NCBI GenBank assembly: GCA_944391365.1
Contig: CALXTH010000006.1
Span: 1-6,499 of the forward strand
DNA: 6,499 nucleotides
Source of the DNA: an uncultured Alphaproteobacteria bacterium
GTDB lineage: Bacteria; Pseudomonadota; Alphaproteobacteria; RF32; CAG-239
Direction: 5' to 3'
The notes under the pieces were generated by a model, which was not told the origin of the DNA, made no database searches, and worked only from the letters and a program-made list of their open reading frames with translations. This document shows, piece after piece, positions 1 through 6,499 of the stretch. Both the position numbers and the translations under genes were made by a program. Position 1 is the stretch's first letter. Each line of letters begins with the position of its first letter.

Positions 1-521
1 GAACACTGCGCCGCCACCAGTGAAATGGCAATAATCAACCCTTCCGGGAGATTATGCAGGGCAATACCCAAAACCAGACTGTCGGGATTCATAAAATCCT
101 CAGCGCTGTACGCCACACCGACCGCCAGCCCTTCCGGAATCTTGTGCAGCGTTATGGCAATAATGAACAACCAGGCTGTTTTGAGCGAAAAACCGGGCCC
201 GTGACGTCCCATATTGCTGTGTTCATGCGGCAAAACCGAATTTAATATCCAAACCAGCGCCACTCCCGAAAATACGGCACAAACATACCAAAGAGCCGCC
301 ATATTAACATCCGGATCAAACATCAGAATCTGCTTCATTGCCGGAACCAGAAATGAAAAAAACGAAGCCGCCAGCATAACCCCGGCAGCAATATTCAACA
401 TAAAATCAATATTTTCCTGAGAATATGTTTTTTTTGAAAAAATCATAAAACCGCCCACGCCGGTCACCAGCCCCGCCACAACAGAAGCCGTTAACCCGTG
501 AACCAGAACATCACTAAACAT
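1..521 (-). CDS. ZIP-family divalent metal transporter, C-terminal part cut by window edge
   Basis: This is probably an inner-membrane importer of zinc or related divalent metals (ZIP/GufA/ZupT superfamily). I translated 173 residues from the ATG at 521-519; the frame runs off the left edge, and the family is usually about 250 residues or more, so the last helices are missing. Hydrophobic segments lie near residues 5-28, 40-62, 75-97, 115-138 and 148-170. Two helix signatures identify the family: HKIPEG at 126-131 (TM4) and HNLPEG at 156-161 (TM5), whose His and Glu residues form the metal site in ZIP structures. The TM3-TM4 loop contains H99, H101 and H107, the short His-rich loop common in ZIPs. 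Oddity: TM4 has Lys127 where many bacterial ZIPs have Asn. A purine-rich AAGGAAAGGG (531-540) lies 9 bases before the start, inside the preceding NUDIX gene, which it overlaps by 8 bases. The family is certain; the metal is unknown. Confidence 0.93.
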   Translation of the reverse strand, partial: MFSDVLVHGLTASVVAGLVTGVGGFMIFSKKTYSQENIDFMLNIAAGVMLAASFFSFLVPAMKQILMFDPDVNMAALWYVCAVFSGVALVWILNSVLPHEHSNMGRHGPGFSLKTAWLFIIAITLHKIPEGLAVGVAYSAEDFMNPDSLVLGIALHNLPEGLIIAISLVAAQC

Positions 522-1089
522 TGTGCAGATCCCTTTCCTTAACTTTTCGCATAATCCGTTCATAATAAGGCATAATATGCCGTTCGGTACAACAATCTTT
601 TATCTGACAGACATCAATCCAGCAAACCGCTGAATTTTCATCAGGTTTTGGATGCAGCGCCTCGGTTTCGTCAGCCTCAAACAGATAAACAGCATTAAAA
701 TGAAGATGGCTGGGAACAAAACGCCCGTGCTTCAAATGAGCAAAAACCGGCAAAACATTCAGATCAATCGGCAGTTCCTCCAATAAATAAAACGTTTTCA
801 GCCCGGTCTCTTCCTCGACCTCCCGTCGAGCCACGGCGGCTAGATTCTCCTCTCCGTCGGCATGCCCGCCCGGCCAGGTCCATGAATGAAACAGATTATG
901 ATAAATCATTAAAACTTTGTCTCTTTTCCGATTCAAAACCCATGCCGAAGCGCTCAAATGCCCGGGAAGCATTTCGCGCAGCAAAGCCTTATCGCCGCAA
1001 ATCGTCAAAAACTGCAAAAAAGAACTCCTTTCAGCCGCCTCGAACTCATCTTCGGCACGGACTTTTTCAAGCTGTTTCTGAAGCAGCAT
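514..1089 (-). CDS. NUDIX hydrolase
   Basis: This is a 191-residue, probably cytoplasmic NUDIX pyrophosphohydrolase, a family that cleaves nucleoside diphosphates linked to another moiety (X) with Mg2+. A perfect NUDIX box spans residues 75-97 (bases 799-867): Gly75, five residues, Glu81, seven residues, then REVEEETGL at 89-97, so all the metal-binding glutamates are present. Just before the box comes HLSASAWVLN (44-53), the first strand of the fold, and YHNLFHSWTWPGG (63-75), phrasing I recall from a widespread uncharacterised bacterial NUDIX subgroup. Residues 1-43 form a charged, mostly helical extension ahead of the domain. The substrate cannot be inferred from the sequence. The start is well supported: GGAGG sits 5 bases upstream of the ATG, and only 1 base separates this gene from the kinase homologue. 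Its stop codon lies inside the start of the ZIP gene. A role in housecleaning or salvage of nucleotides is only inference. Confidence 0.95.
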   Translation of the reverse strand: MLLQKQLEKVRAEDEFEAAERSSFLQFLTICGDKALLREMLPGHLSASAWVLNRKRDKVLMIYHNLFHSWTWPGGHADGEENLAAVARREVEEETGLKTFYLLEELPIDLNVLPVFAHLKHGRFVPSHLHFNAVYLFEADETEALHPKPDENSAVCWIDVCQIKDCCTERHIMPYYERIMRKVKERDLHNV

Positions 1090-1090
1090 C

Positions 1091-2011
1091 TTATCCTCCG
1101 TTATAGATTACTTCCGGCCGGACGGATAAAGCACATTTTTCACCCGTAGACACCGCCCTGACCATATTGCCGTCTTTCATATATTCATATAAAAAACCGC
1201 CGATAAAAGCATTAGCCGCATTGGCAACACAAAGCTTGTTTTCCGAAAAAAATACCGGAAACTGAAACGACTTTCCGCGCCGCCACACTTCAATACCCTT
1301 CTCCCCTTTCATCAACACGGCGAGTTTGACTTTTTGCAAGCTGTTTCGCCCCAGTGAAGCAAACTCCCTCTCCGTACCGAACAAAACAGAAATAAACGGC
1401 AGCAGAGAATAAATCACCGGCTTATATGTTCCGACAATCTGCGGACATGAAAGCATCAATGCCACTTTCATCCCCATGGCATACGCAGCCTTAACTGCCT
1501 TCGACACAACCATAAAACGGGATTCAAGCCAGTATCCTTCAATCAGCAACCAGTCTGAAAGAGGCATTTGCCGCCAGGCAACAACAGCTTCCTTCAATCT
1601 TTTGGATGCCCGGTGGTGAGCACAAAAGATTTTTTCATTATTATCTCTCAACCAGATAATACAGCAGCCCGTTCGTTCATCCTCGGCAACTTTCAAACAA
1701 GGAGTAATGCCTGATTTTTTCAACTCCGCCTCAAAATATGCCCCCAATGTATCTTGCCCGACACGCCCGGAAAAATCGGCCTCTCCGCCAAGTTTTGAGA
1801 AGACTCTGAGAACATTAGCCGCATTTCCGCCAATAAACGAACGAACATCCGATTTGTCCAGCCAAAGTTCCATTTGGGCAATATCTTCCAGAGAAACCTT
1901 AAAACTCCCGCCGGTATTTTTCATTATCTCCGAAAAAAAAGGCTGTCCGTCTCTGACCGGGGCAAGAAAATCGACCACTGCACTTCCGAGACAGAATAAA
2001 CGCAGCACCAT
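1091..2011 (-). CDS. PfkB-family (adenosine-kinase-like) protein with degenerate active site, probable pseudokinase
   Basis: This 306-residue protein has the ribokinase/PfkB fold. Visible family features are the N-terminal strand LFCLGSAVVD (5-14), the substrate-binding GGNAAN (61-66) followed by the lid and Gly-rich region (LGGEADFSGRVGQDTLG, 74-90), EGY at 158-160 as in alphaproteobacterial adenosine-kinase-like proteins, GEKG at 236-239, and AFIGGFLYEY at 268-277. Active PfkB enzymes have (D)TTGAGD just before that last block, where the Asp is the catalytic base and the glycines form the anion hole. Here the four residues read NAAN (264-267, bases 1211-1222). The NxxE motif that helps bind Mg and phosphate reads T213-E-R-E216. 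The frame is open on both sides, so this is not a frameshift. Phosphotransfer is probably lost, and the protein may keep a ligand-binding role (inference). The C-terminus is slightly short for the family. The ATG is 5 bases after the gatB stop, with GGGG (2020-2023) 8 bases upstream. Confidence 0.88.
   Translation of the reverse strand: MVLRLFCLGSAVVDFLAPVRDGQPFFSEIMKNTGGSFKVSLEDIAQMELWLDKSDVRSFIGGNAANVLRVFSKLGGEADFSGRVGQDTLGAYFEAELKKSGITPCLKVAEDERTGCCIIWLRDNNEKIFCAHHRASKRLKEAVVAWRQMPLSDWLLIEGYWLESRFMVVSKAVKAAYAMGMKVALMLSCPQIVGTYKPVIYSLLPFISVLFGTEREFASLGRNSLQKVKLAVLMKGEKGIEVWRRGKSFQFPVFFSENKLCVANAANAFIGGFLYEYMKDGNMVRAVSTGEKCALSVRPEVIYNGG
1095..1099 (-). promoter_or_regulatory. Ribosome binding site of the NUDIX gene inside the kinase-homologue 3' end
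   Basis: A consensus GGAGG lies 5 bases before the NUDIX ATG at 1089. It is encoded by the two final Gly codons of the upstream kinase homologue, directly before that gene's TAA. Terminating ribosomes would uncover or occupy the site, so translational coupling of the two genes is likely (inference). Confidence 0.85.
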
Positions 2012-2016
2012 CCAAA

Positions 2017-3474
2017 CTACCCCAGCTTCTCTTTCAGCAGCTGATTAACAATACCCGGATTGGCTTTTCCCTTGCTGGCTTTCATCACCTGCCCGACAAA
2101 CCAGCCGAACAACCCCTGTTTTCCGCCCTTATAAGCGGCAACATTTTCCGGAGCGGCGGCCAGCACCTCGTCAATAACCGCTTCAATGGCTGAGGTATCC
2201 GTAACTTGTTTTAAGCCCTTTTCCTCAACAATTTTTTCCGGATTTTCGCCGGTCTCAGCCATAATGGCAAACACCTCTTTGGCTGTCTTGCCGTTAATCA
2301 CGTTCTGCGACACCAGCTCAACCAACCGGCCGAGATTTTCCGCCGAGACCGGAGACTCTTTCAACTCCAGCTTTTTCTCGTTTAACATCCCGAAAAAATC
2401 ACCCATAAACCAGTTGGCCACCTTTTTGGCATCATGCCCGGCCGCTGCTTTTTCAAAGAAATCAGCCGTTTCTTTGTTTTCACAGATAACGACGGCATCA
2501 TAAGGCGTCAGTCCCAGTTGAGAAACAAAACGCTCTTTCTTTTCATCCGGCAGTTCCGGCAGTTCGCTTCTGACCTGATTAATGTAATCATCCGTCAGAA
2601 CAAGCGGTGCCAGATCAGGTTCCGGAAAATACCGGTAATCATGAGCAAATTCTTTTTTGCGCATAACCTTTGTCTGCCCGGTCAACGGATCAAAATGCCT
2701 TGTCTCCTGCGCAACGGTGCCACCGCTTTCATAAATGTCGACATGCCGTCTGGCCTCGTTTTCAATTGCCTGCATCACGAATTTGATGCTGTTGACATTT
2801 TTCATTTCACAACGGGTCCTCAGTTCATCTGAGCCATACGGCCGCACCGACACGTTAACGTCGCAGCGCATGGAGCCCTCATCCATATTGCCGTCACAGG
2901 TTCCCAGATAACGCAAAATAGAACGCAGCTTCTTCAGAAAAGCCCCGGCTTCTTCCGGCGCCCGGAAATCAGGTTTCGTCACAATCTCCATCAGCCCGAC
3001 CCCTGCCCGGTTCAAGTCAATAAAACTTTTTTTTGGATCAATATCGTGAATAGACTTACCGGCATCCTGCTCAATATGCATCCGTTCAATACCGATGGAT
3101 TTTGTCTGCCCGCCGGCCAAATCAATCAAAACTTCTCCCTCTCCGACAATCGGATAAGCAAATTGCGTAATTTGATACCCTTGGGGCAAATCGGCGTAAA
3201 AATAATTTTTACGGGAAAAATTTGAATATTTGTTGATTTTGGCCCGCAAACCGATACCCGTTTTGACCGCCTGATGAACGCACTCCCGGTTAAGCGTCGG
3301 CAACATACCGGGCATCCCGGCATCGACAAAAGACACATGCTCGTTGACTTCAGCGCCGAATGCCGTCGACGCCCCGCTGTAAATTTTTGACTTTGAAATA
3401 ATCTGACAGTGGATTTCCAACCCGCAGACAATCTCCCATTTCCCTTTCGGCGTTTCAATCACATACTCAGCCAT
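2017..3474 (-). CDS. gatB: Aspartyl/glutamyl-tRNA(Asn/Gln) amidotransferase subunit B
   Basis: GatB is the tRNA-binding and kinase subunit of GatCAB. It phosphorylates the misacylated Glu-tRNA(Gln) or Asp-tRNA(Asn) with ATP and receives ammonia channelled from GatA. At 485 residues it is full length for the family. The N-terminal catalytic domain shows GLEIH (18-22), with the Glu and His used for metal binding in this family, LPQGYQITQ (96-104), and the family signature from DLNRAGVGLMEIVTKPD (153-169) into RAPEEA. DEGSMRCDVNVS (198-209) and HDYRYFPEPDL (278-288) are also well conserved. The remainder is the helical linker and the YqeY-like C-terminal domain, ending in a conserved GLFGWFVGQVMKAS (454-467) tail that binds tRNA. 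The start lies 6 bases after the gatA stop, and the only ribosome-binding candidate is a purine run, GAGAGAAAG, inside the gatA end, so expression is probably coupled to gatA. No missing key residues were seen. Confidence 0.98.
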   Translation of the reverse strand: MAEYVIETPKGKWEIVCGLEIHCQIISKSKIYSGASTAFGAEVNEHVSFVDAGMPGMLPTLNRECVHQAVKTGIGLRAKINKYSNFSRKNYFYADLPQGYQITQFAYPIVGEGEVLIDLAGGQTKSIGIERMHIEQDAGKSIHDIDPKKSFIDLNRAGVGLMEIVTKPDFRAPEEAGAFLKKLRSILRYLGTCDGNMDEGSMRCDVNVSVRPYGSDELRTRCEMKNVNSIKFVMQAIENEARRHVDIYESGGTVAQETRHFDPLTGQTKVMRKKEFAHDYRYFPEPDLAPLVLTDDYINQVRSELPELPDEKKERFVSQLGLTPYDAVVICENKETADFFEKAAAGHDAKKVANWFMGDFFGMLNEKKLELKESPVSAENLGRLVELVSQNVINGKTAKEVFAIMAETGENPEKIVEEKGLKQVTDTSAIEAVIDEVLAAAPENVAAYKGGKQGLFGWFVGQVMKASKGKANPGIVNQLLKEKLG

Positions 3475-3480
3475 TGTCGT

Positions 3481-4944
3481 CTACTTTCTCTCAAAATTAA
3501 TCTCTTTTTCCAAAGCATAAGCCGTCTTCAAAACCGTCTCTTCGTCAAAAGCCCGGCCGATAAGCTGCAACCCCAGCGGCAGCCCCCGGGATGATAACCC
3601 GGCCGGCAGACTGAGCGCCGGTAGCCCGGCCAGATTGACCGACACCGTAAACACATCATTCAACCACATATTAATCGGATTTTCCGACATCGATTTATCC
3701 CCAAGCGGAAAAGCATCAGTCGGTGCCGTGGGTGTCAAAATAACATCACATTTCTTAAATGCCTCAATAAAATCATTACGGATTAAACGCCGGACCTTTT
3801 GCGCCTTCAGATAATAGGCATCATAATACCCGGCCGACAAAACATAAGTCCCGATCATAATCCGGCGCCGAACTTCCGGGCCAAAACCTTCCGTCCGTGT
3901 ATTGATATACAGCTCATCCAAAGAATTCCCGGGAACTCTCAGTCCGTATCTGATTCCGTCATACCGGGCCAGATTGGATGAGGCCTCCGCCGGCGCAATA
4001 ATATAATAAACCGCCAGAGCATATTTTGTATGCGGCAACGAAATCGGCACAATCTCTGCCCCGCTTGCCCGCAACATCTCAATCCCTTTGTCCCAGCAGG
4101 AGACAGCTTCCGGATTTAACCCTTCAGGACGATATTCGGCAGGAACACCGATTTTCAACCCTTTAACACTCTGTTCCAAAACTGCCGTAAAATCCGGAAC
4201 CGCCCTCTTTGATGAAGTGGAATCTTTGGGATCATATCCGGCCATTGCGTTTAACAACAACGCACAATCTGAAACATCTTTGGCAATAGGTCCAGCCTGA
4301 TCCAAAGAAGAAGCAAAAGCAACAATCCCATAGCGAGAACACCGGCCATAAGTCGGCTTAAGTCCTGTCACCCCGCAAAACGCCGCCGGTTGCCGGATAG
4401 ACCCGCCTGTGTCTGTTCCTGTTGCCGCCGCGCACATCTCCGCTGCCACGGCCGCAGCTGAGCCGCCGCTTGAACCGCCGGGCACCAAATCGGCATTGCT
4501 GCCCTGCGCTTTCCATGGATTGATAGCCGGCCCGTAATAGCTGGTCTCGTTGCTGCCGCCCATGGCAAATTCATCCATATTTAATTTACCGAGAAAAACC
4601 GCTCCGGCCTCCAAAAGCTTTTCAGTAACAGTCGATTCGTAAGGAGGCACAAAACCGTCCAGAATATGAGAACAGGCCGTTGTCTTAATTCCTTTTGTGC
4701 AGAACAAGTCCTTAATTCCCAGGGGAATCCCTTCCAAAGCGCCGGCCTCTCCCCGGGCATATTTTTCATCGGCAGCCCGGGCCTGAGCCAAAGCCTTTTC
4801 GGGAACTTCTTCAACAAAGGCATTGAGCCGGCGATTTTCCTCCATTTTTTTTAGATAAGCCCGGGTCAGCTCCTCAGCCGAAAATGCTTTTTTATCCAAA
4901 CCTTTCTTGGCTTCTCCAACAGTCAGTCTTGTCAAATCAGACAT
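3481..4944 (-). CDS. gatA: Aspartyl/glutamyl-tRNA(Asn/Gln) amidotransferase subunit A (glutaminase)
   Basis: GatA is the amidase-signature subunit that hydrolyses glutamine to release ammonia for GatB. It has 487 residues, normal for the family. The Ser-cisSer-Lys catalytic triad is complete: Lys78 in GIKD, Ser158 in PGGSSGGS (155-162) and nucleophile Ser182 in TDTGGSIRQP (177-186). The 24-residue spacing between the two serines matches the family (S154 and S178 in the Staphylococcus aureus enzyme). Glutamine-recognition candidates are the Arg cluster at 359-361 and Asp430 before VSVNLAGLPALS. The N-terminus (DLTRLTVGEA) reads like alphaproteobacterial GatA, from memory. The start is firm: a strong GGGGAGG lies 5 bases before the ATG, 15 bases after the gatC stop. 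The gatC-gatA-gatB order is a common arrangement for this complex. Confidence 0.98.
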   Translation of the reverse strand: MSDLTRLTVGEAKKGLDKKAFSAEELTRAYLKKMEENRRLNAFVEEVPEKALAQARAADEKYARGEAGALEGIPLGIKDLFCTKGIKTTACSHILDGFVPPYESTVTEKLLEAGAVFLGKLNMDEFAMGGSNETSYYGPAINPWKAQGSNADLVPGGSSGGSAAAVAAEMCAAATGTDTGGSIRQPAAFCGVTGLKPTYGRCSRYGIVAFASSLDQAGPIAKDVSDCALLLNAMAGYDPKDSTSSKRAVPDFTAVLEQSVKGLKIGVPAEYRPEGLNPEAVSCWDKGIEMLRASGAEIVPISLPHTKYALAVYYIIAPAEASSNLARYDGIRYGLRVPGNSLDELYINTRTEGFGPEVRRRIMIGTYVLSAGYYDAYYLKAQKVRRLIRNDFIEAFKKCDVILTPTAPTDAFPLGDKSMSENPINMWLNDVFTVSVNLAGLPALSLPAGLSSRGLPLGLQLIGRAFDEETVLKTAYALEKEINFERK

Positions 4945-4949
4945 TTTTT

Positions 4950-4956
4950 CCTCCCC
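4950..4956 (-). promoter_or_regulatory. Strong ribosome binding site of gatA
   Basis: GGGGAGG on the minus strand sits 5 bases (a run of A) before the gatA ATG at 4944, in the 15-base gap after gatC. It is one of the two clear consensus Shine-Dalgarno sites in the window and fixes the gatA start. Confidence 0.85.
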
Positions 4957-4959
4957 GCC

Positions 4960-5247
4960 TTATTCTACAACCTTTGGCACAACAAAATAACCATACGCGG
5001 CATCCGGCGCATTTTGCAAAACTTCATCCCGCTGGTTGCCCTCACACACCACATCTTCCCTCAGGCTGAGCGCCTCATCGTTAACTGATTCCAAAGGCTC
5101 GACATTATCCGTGTCAACATCATTCAGCTGTTCAATCCAATCCAGAATATGATTAAACTCTTTTTCAGTCTCTTCAATTTTGCTGTTCTCAATTCTTAGG
5201 CGGGAAAGAAAAGCAATCTTTCTTACCGTTTCCGTATCTATAGCCAT
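4960..5247 (-). CDS. gatC: Aspartyl/glutamyl-tRNA(Asn/Gln) amidotransferase subunit C
   Basis: GatC is the small subunit that wraps around GatA and stabilises the GatA-GatB interface. At 95 residues it is the usual length. The pattern is typical: an N-terminal helix beginning DTETVRKIAFLSRLRI (4-19), a helix with ILDWIEQLNDVDTDNVEPL (34-52), the LREDVV segment (62-67), then NAPDA and a C-terminus ending VPKVVE (90-95). The start follows AGAAGG with a 6-base spacer and lies 15 bases after the sppA stop, so it is probably cotranscribed with sppA. Having gatC first of the three is common. Its placement directly behind a signal peptide peptidase gene has no obvious functional logic and may reflect only a shared transcript. 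Confidence 0.97.
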   Translation of the reverse strand: MAIDTETVRKIAFLSRLRIENSKIEETEKEFNHILDWIEQLNDVDTDNVEPLESVNDEALSLREDVVCEGNQRDEVLQNAPDAAYGYFVVPKVVE

Positions 5248-5262
5248 GTCAAACCTTCTTTC

Positions 5263-6499
5263 TCAATAATTAATGTCAAACGGCGGCAAAACCGTCTCAT
5301 ATTTCAGTCTCTGCATTGCCCCGAGCCCTTCCGTTTCCAACCCGAAGCTTTTCAAAACTTTCCCGGCCGAAATTCCGACCCCGCCGTTCAGCAGTTTTTC
5401 AACCTGTTCCGGCCAGGACAACGGTTTGGGATAATAAACAACGTTGAACACCTCATCAGCCGGACCGGCTTTATTCTTAGCATACTCAATGGCTTTGTCA
5501 AGTCCGCCAAGCTCATCGGCCAAGCCGTTTTCAACAGCCTGCCGTCCTGTCCAAACCCGGCCTCTGGCCAACAAATCCATCTGCTTTGGCGCAATATTTC
5601 TGGCGGCACTGACTTTGGCCGTAAAATCCTGATAAATCCGGTCCAAAGACTGGTTAAAAATTTTGACCTCTGCCGGACTAAACTTGTGATTGGCACTGGC
5701 AATGGCCGCGTTTTTACCAAAATTTATGCCTTCCCAGTTAATTCCGAGTTTTTGCCACAATCCCTCCAAAACAAACTTTCCGCCCAAAACACCGATGGAA
5801 CCGGTAATCGTTGACGGTTCGGCAAAAAGATAGTCTCCGGAAAGAGCCATAAAATATCCGCCAGACGCCGCATAATTTCCCATAGAAACGATAACCGGAA
5901 TTCCGAGTTTTTTCTTCAGATATTCAACATCATGACAAATTTTGCTGGAGGCCGTATAGCCGCCGCCCGGAGAATCAATCCGCAAAACCAGAGCTTTGAT
6001 TTCCTTATCCGCAGCAACATCATTCAGCATATCACCCACAGTATCCGAGCCGGTACTGATTTCTCCGTTAAACGGATTGTCATTGCTCTCACCCGAGACA
6101 ATAACCCCGTCCAAAGTCAAAACAGCCACTTTCCCGACCGGACGGGATTTTTCCGGCTGCCCGGCATATTCATCAATCCAAACCGTTTCAATCGCCTCAT
6201 TTTTTGTAATCCGGTCAAAAAACTCGGGATAAAAAGAAACTTCGTCAACCAGCCTCAGCCCGACAGCATCTTCGGCAAACAACGGAGCCCGGTCAATAAG
6301 TTCCCTAACCTCCGCCTCTGACACCCCCCTGCCCTGTGCAATACCGGCAACAAGTTCATTAAAAATATCTTTTCCCAGCTTATTCAGCTCCGCCTTAAAA
6401 GGAGTCGAAAACTTATTATCAAGCAGCGAAGCCGCCGCTGTCTTATATTCATAGCGGGAATAAAGCTCCGGTTTAATCCCTATTTTATCCAGAACATTT
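5263..6499 (-). CDS. sppA: Signal peptide peptidase SppA, 67K type, N-terminal part cut by window edge
   Basis: SppA is a membrane-anchored serine protease (peptidase family S49) that degrades cleaved signal peptides. 411 residues are visible, in frame from base 6498. The E. coli 67K protein has about 618, so the N-terminal anchor and part of the first repeat lie beyond the edge. Both halves of the Ser/Lys dyad are seen: Lys in YEYKTA at visible residue 19 (bases 6442-6444, equivalent to E. coli K209) and Ser in NYAASGGYF at visible residue 212 (bases 5863-5865, equivalent to S409). Other family marks are GVIVSGES (131-138), LRIDSPGGG (172-180), PSTITGSIGVLGG (228-240) and the GRVWTGRQA...GLADELGG stretch (313-332). 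The GTG at 6322-6324 is an internal Val codon, not a start: the frame stays open for 58 more codons and contains the catalytic Lys. The gene ends 15 bases before gatC. Confidence 0.96.
   Translation of the reverse strand, partial: NVLDKIGIKPELYSRYEYKTAAASLLDNKFSTPFKAELNKLGKDIFNELVAGIAQGRGVSEAEVRELIDRAPLFAEDAVGLRLVDEVSFYPEFFDRITKNEAIETVWIDEYAGQPEKSRPVGKVAVLTLDGVIVSGESNDNPFNGEISTGSDTVGDMLNDVAADKEIKALVLRIDSPGGGYTASSKICHDVEYLKKKLGIPVIVSMGNYAASGGYFMALSGDYLFAEPSTITGSIGVLGGKFVLEGLWQKLGINWEGINFGKNAAIASANHKFSPAEVKIFNQSLDRIYQDFTAKVSAARNIAPKQMDLLARGRVWTGRQAVENGLADELGGLDKAIEYAKNKAGPADEVFNVVYYPKPLSWPEQVEKLLNGGVGISAGKVLKSFGLETEGLGAMQRLKYETVLPPFDINY

Noticed and set aside
428..435. Run of eight T (A on the coding strand) in the ZIP gene as a phase-variation or slippage site; a similar run occurs at 3027-3034 in gatB
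   Set aside because: Both runs encode ordinary Lys-rich residues in intact frames, and runs of this length are common in moderate-GC genomes. Nothing indicates programmed slippage.
1195..1240. Frameshift as the explanation for the missing GAGD motif
   Set aside because: Neither alternative frame here gives GAGD or a related motif, and the sequence on both sides aligns with the family in a single frame.
2434..2832. Plus-strand open frame of 132 codons opposite gatB
   Set aside because: It is antisense to a strongly conserved part of gatB. The translation has no family resemblance or plausible start signal.
4945..5262. Possible internal promoter or terminator around the two 15-base gaps flanking gatC
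   Set aside because: The gaps are too short for a standard promoter or hairpin terminator, and both are largely filled by ribosome-binding sequence.
5932..6321. Plus-strand open frame of 129 codons opposite sppA
   Set aside because: It lies wholly antisense to the conserved SppA frame. Its translation shows no recognisable motif and it has no convincing ribosome binding site. It is a shadow of the coding strand's codon bias.
6322..6324. GTG as the start of a short, complete SppA (36K type)
   Set aside because: The same frame remains open to the window edge and encodes the conserved YKTA segment with the catalytic Lys of 67K-type SppA, so the gene is simply truncated by the window.

Overview
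The window is a compact bacterial operon segment read entirely from the minus strand. Seven genes lie head to tail with gaps of 1 to 15 bases and one 8-base overlap. In transcription order (right to left) they are: sppA (signal peptide peptidase, 5' end outside the window), gatC, gatA, gatB (the three subunits of the tRNA-dependent amidotransferase), a PfkB-family carbohydrate/nucleoside kinase homologue, a NUDIX hydrolase, and a ZIP-family metal transporter (3' end outside the window). There is no RNA gene, mobile element, CRISPR array or terminator-like hairpin, and no intergenic space large enough for a conventional internal promoter. The promoter for this run probably lies upstream of sppA, beyond base 6499.

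The organism is most likely an alphaproteobacterium of moderate GC content. As recalled from family sequences, not searched, the three Gat proteins carry phrasing typical of that class: the GatA N-terminus, the GatB C-terminal tail and the GatC ending VPKVVE. The kinase homologue most resembles the adenosine-kinase-like PfkB proteins common there. A gut or host-associated lineage is possible but cannot be shown from this sequence.

Region 4945-6499 holds the C-terminal two thirds of a 67K-type SppA, with both catalytic residues visible, and then gatC. Region 2017-4944 holds gatA and gatB, complete and with normal catalytic residues. GatCAB makes Gln-tRNA(Gln) and/or Asn-tRNA(Asn) by amidating mischarged tRNA. 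Region 1-2011 holds the accessory genes: the kinase homologue, the NUDIX enzyme and the metal transporter.

The most notable observation is the PfkB homologue. Its frame is intact, but the GAGD catalytic/anion-hole motif reads NAAN, with Asn in place of the catalytic Asp, and the NxxE motif has lost its Asn. It looks like a pseudokinase, coupled to gatB on one side and to a NUDIX hydrolase on the other. Apart from this, the window is ordinary housekeeping DNA, and I see no clear new multi-gene system.
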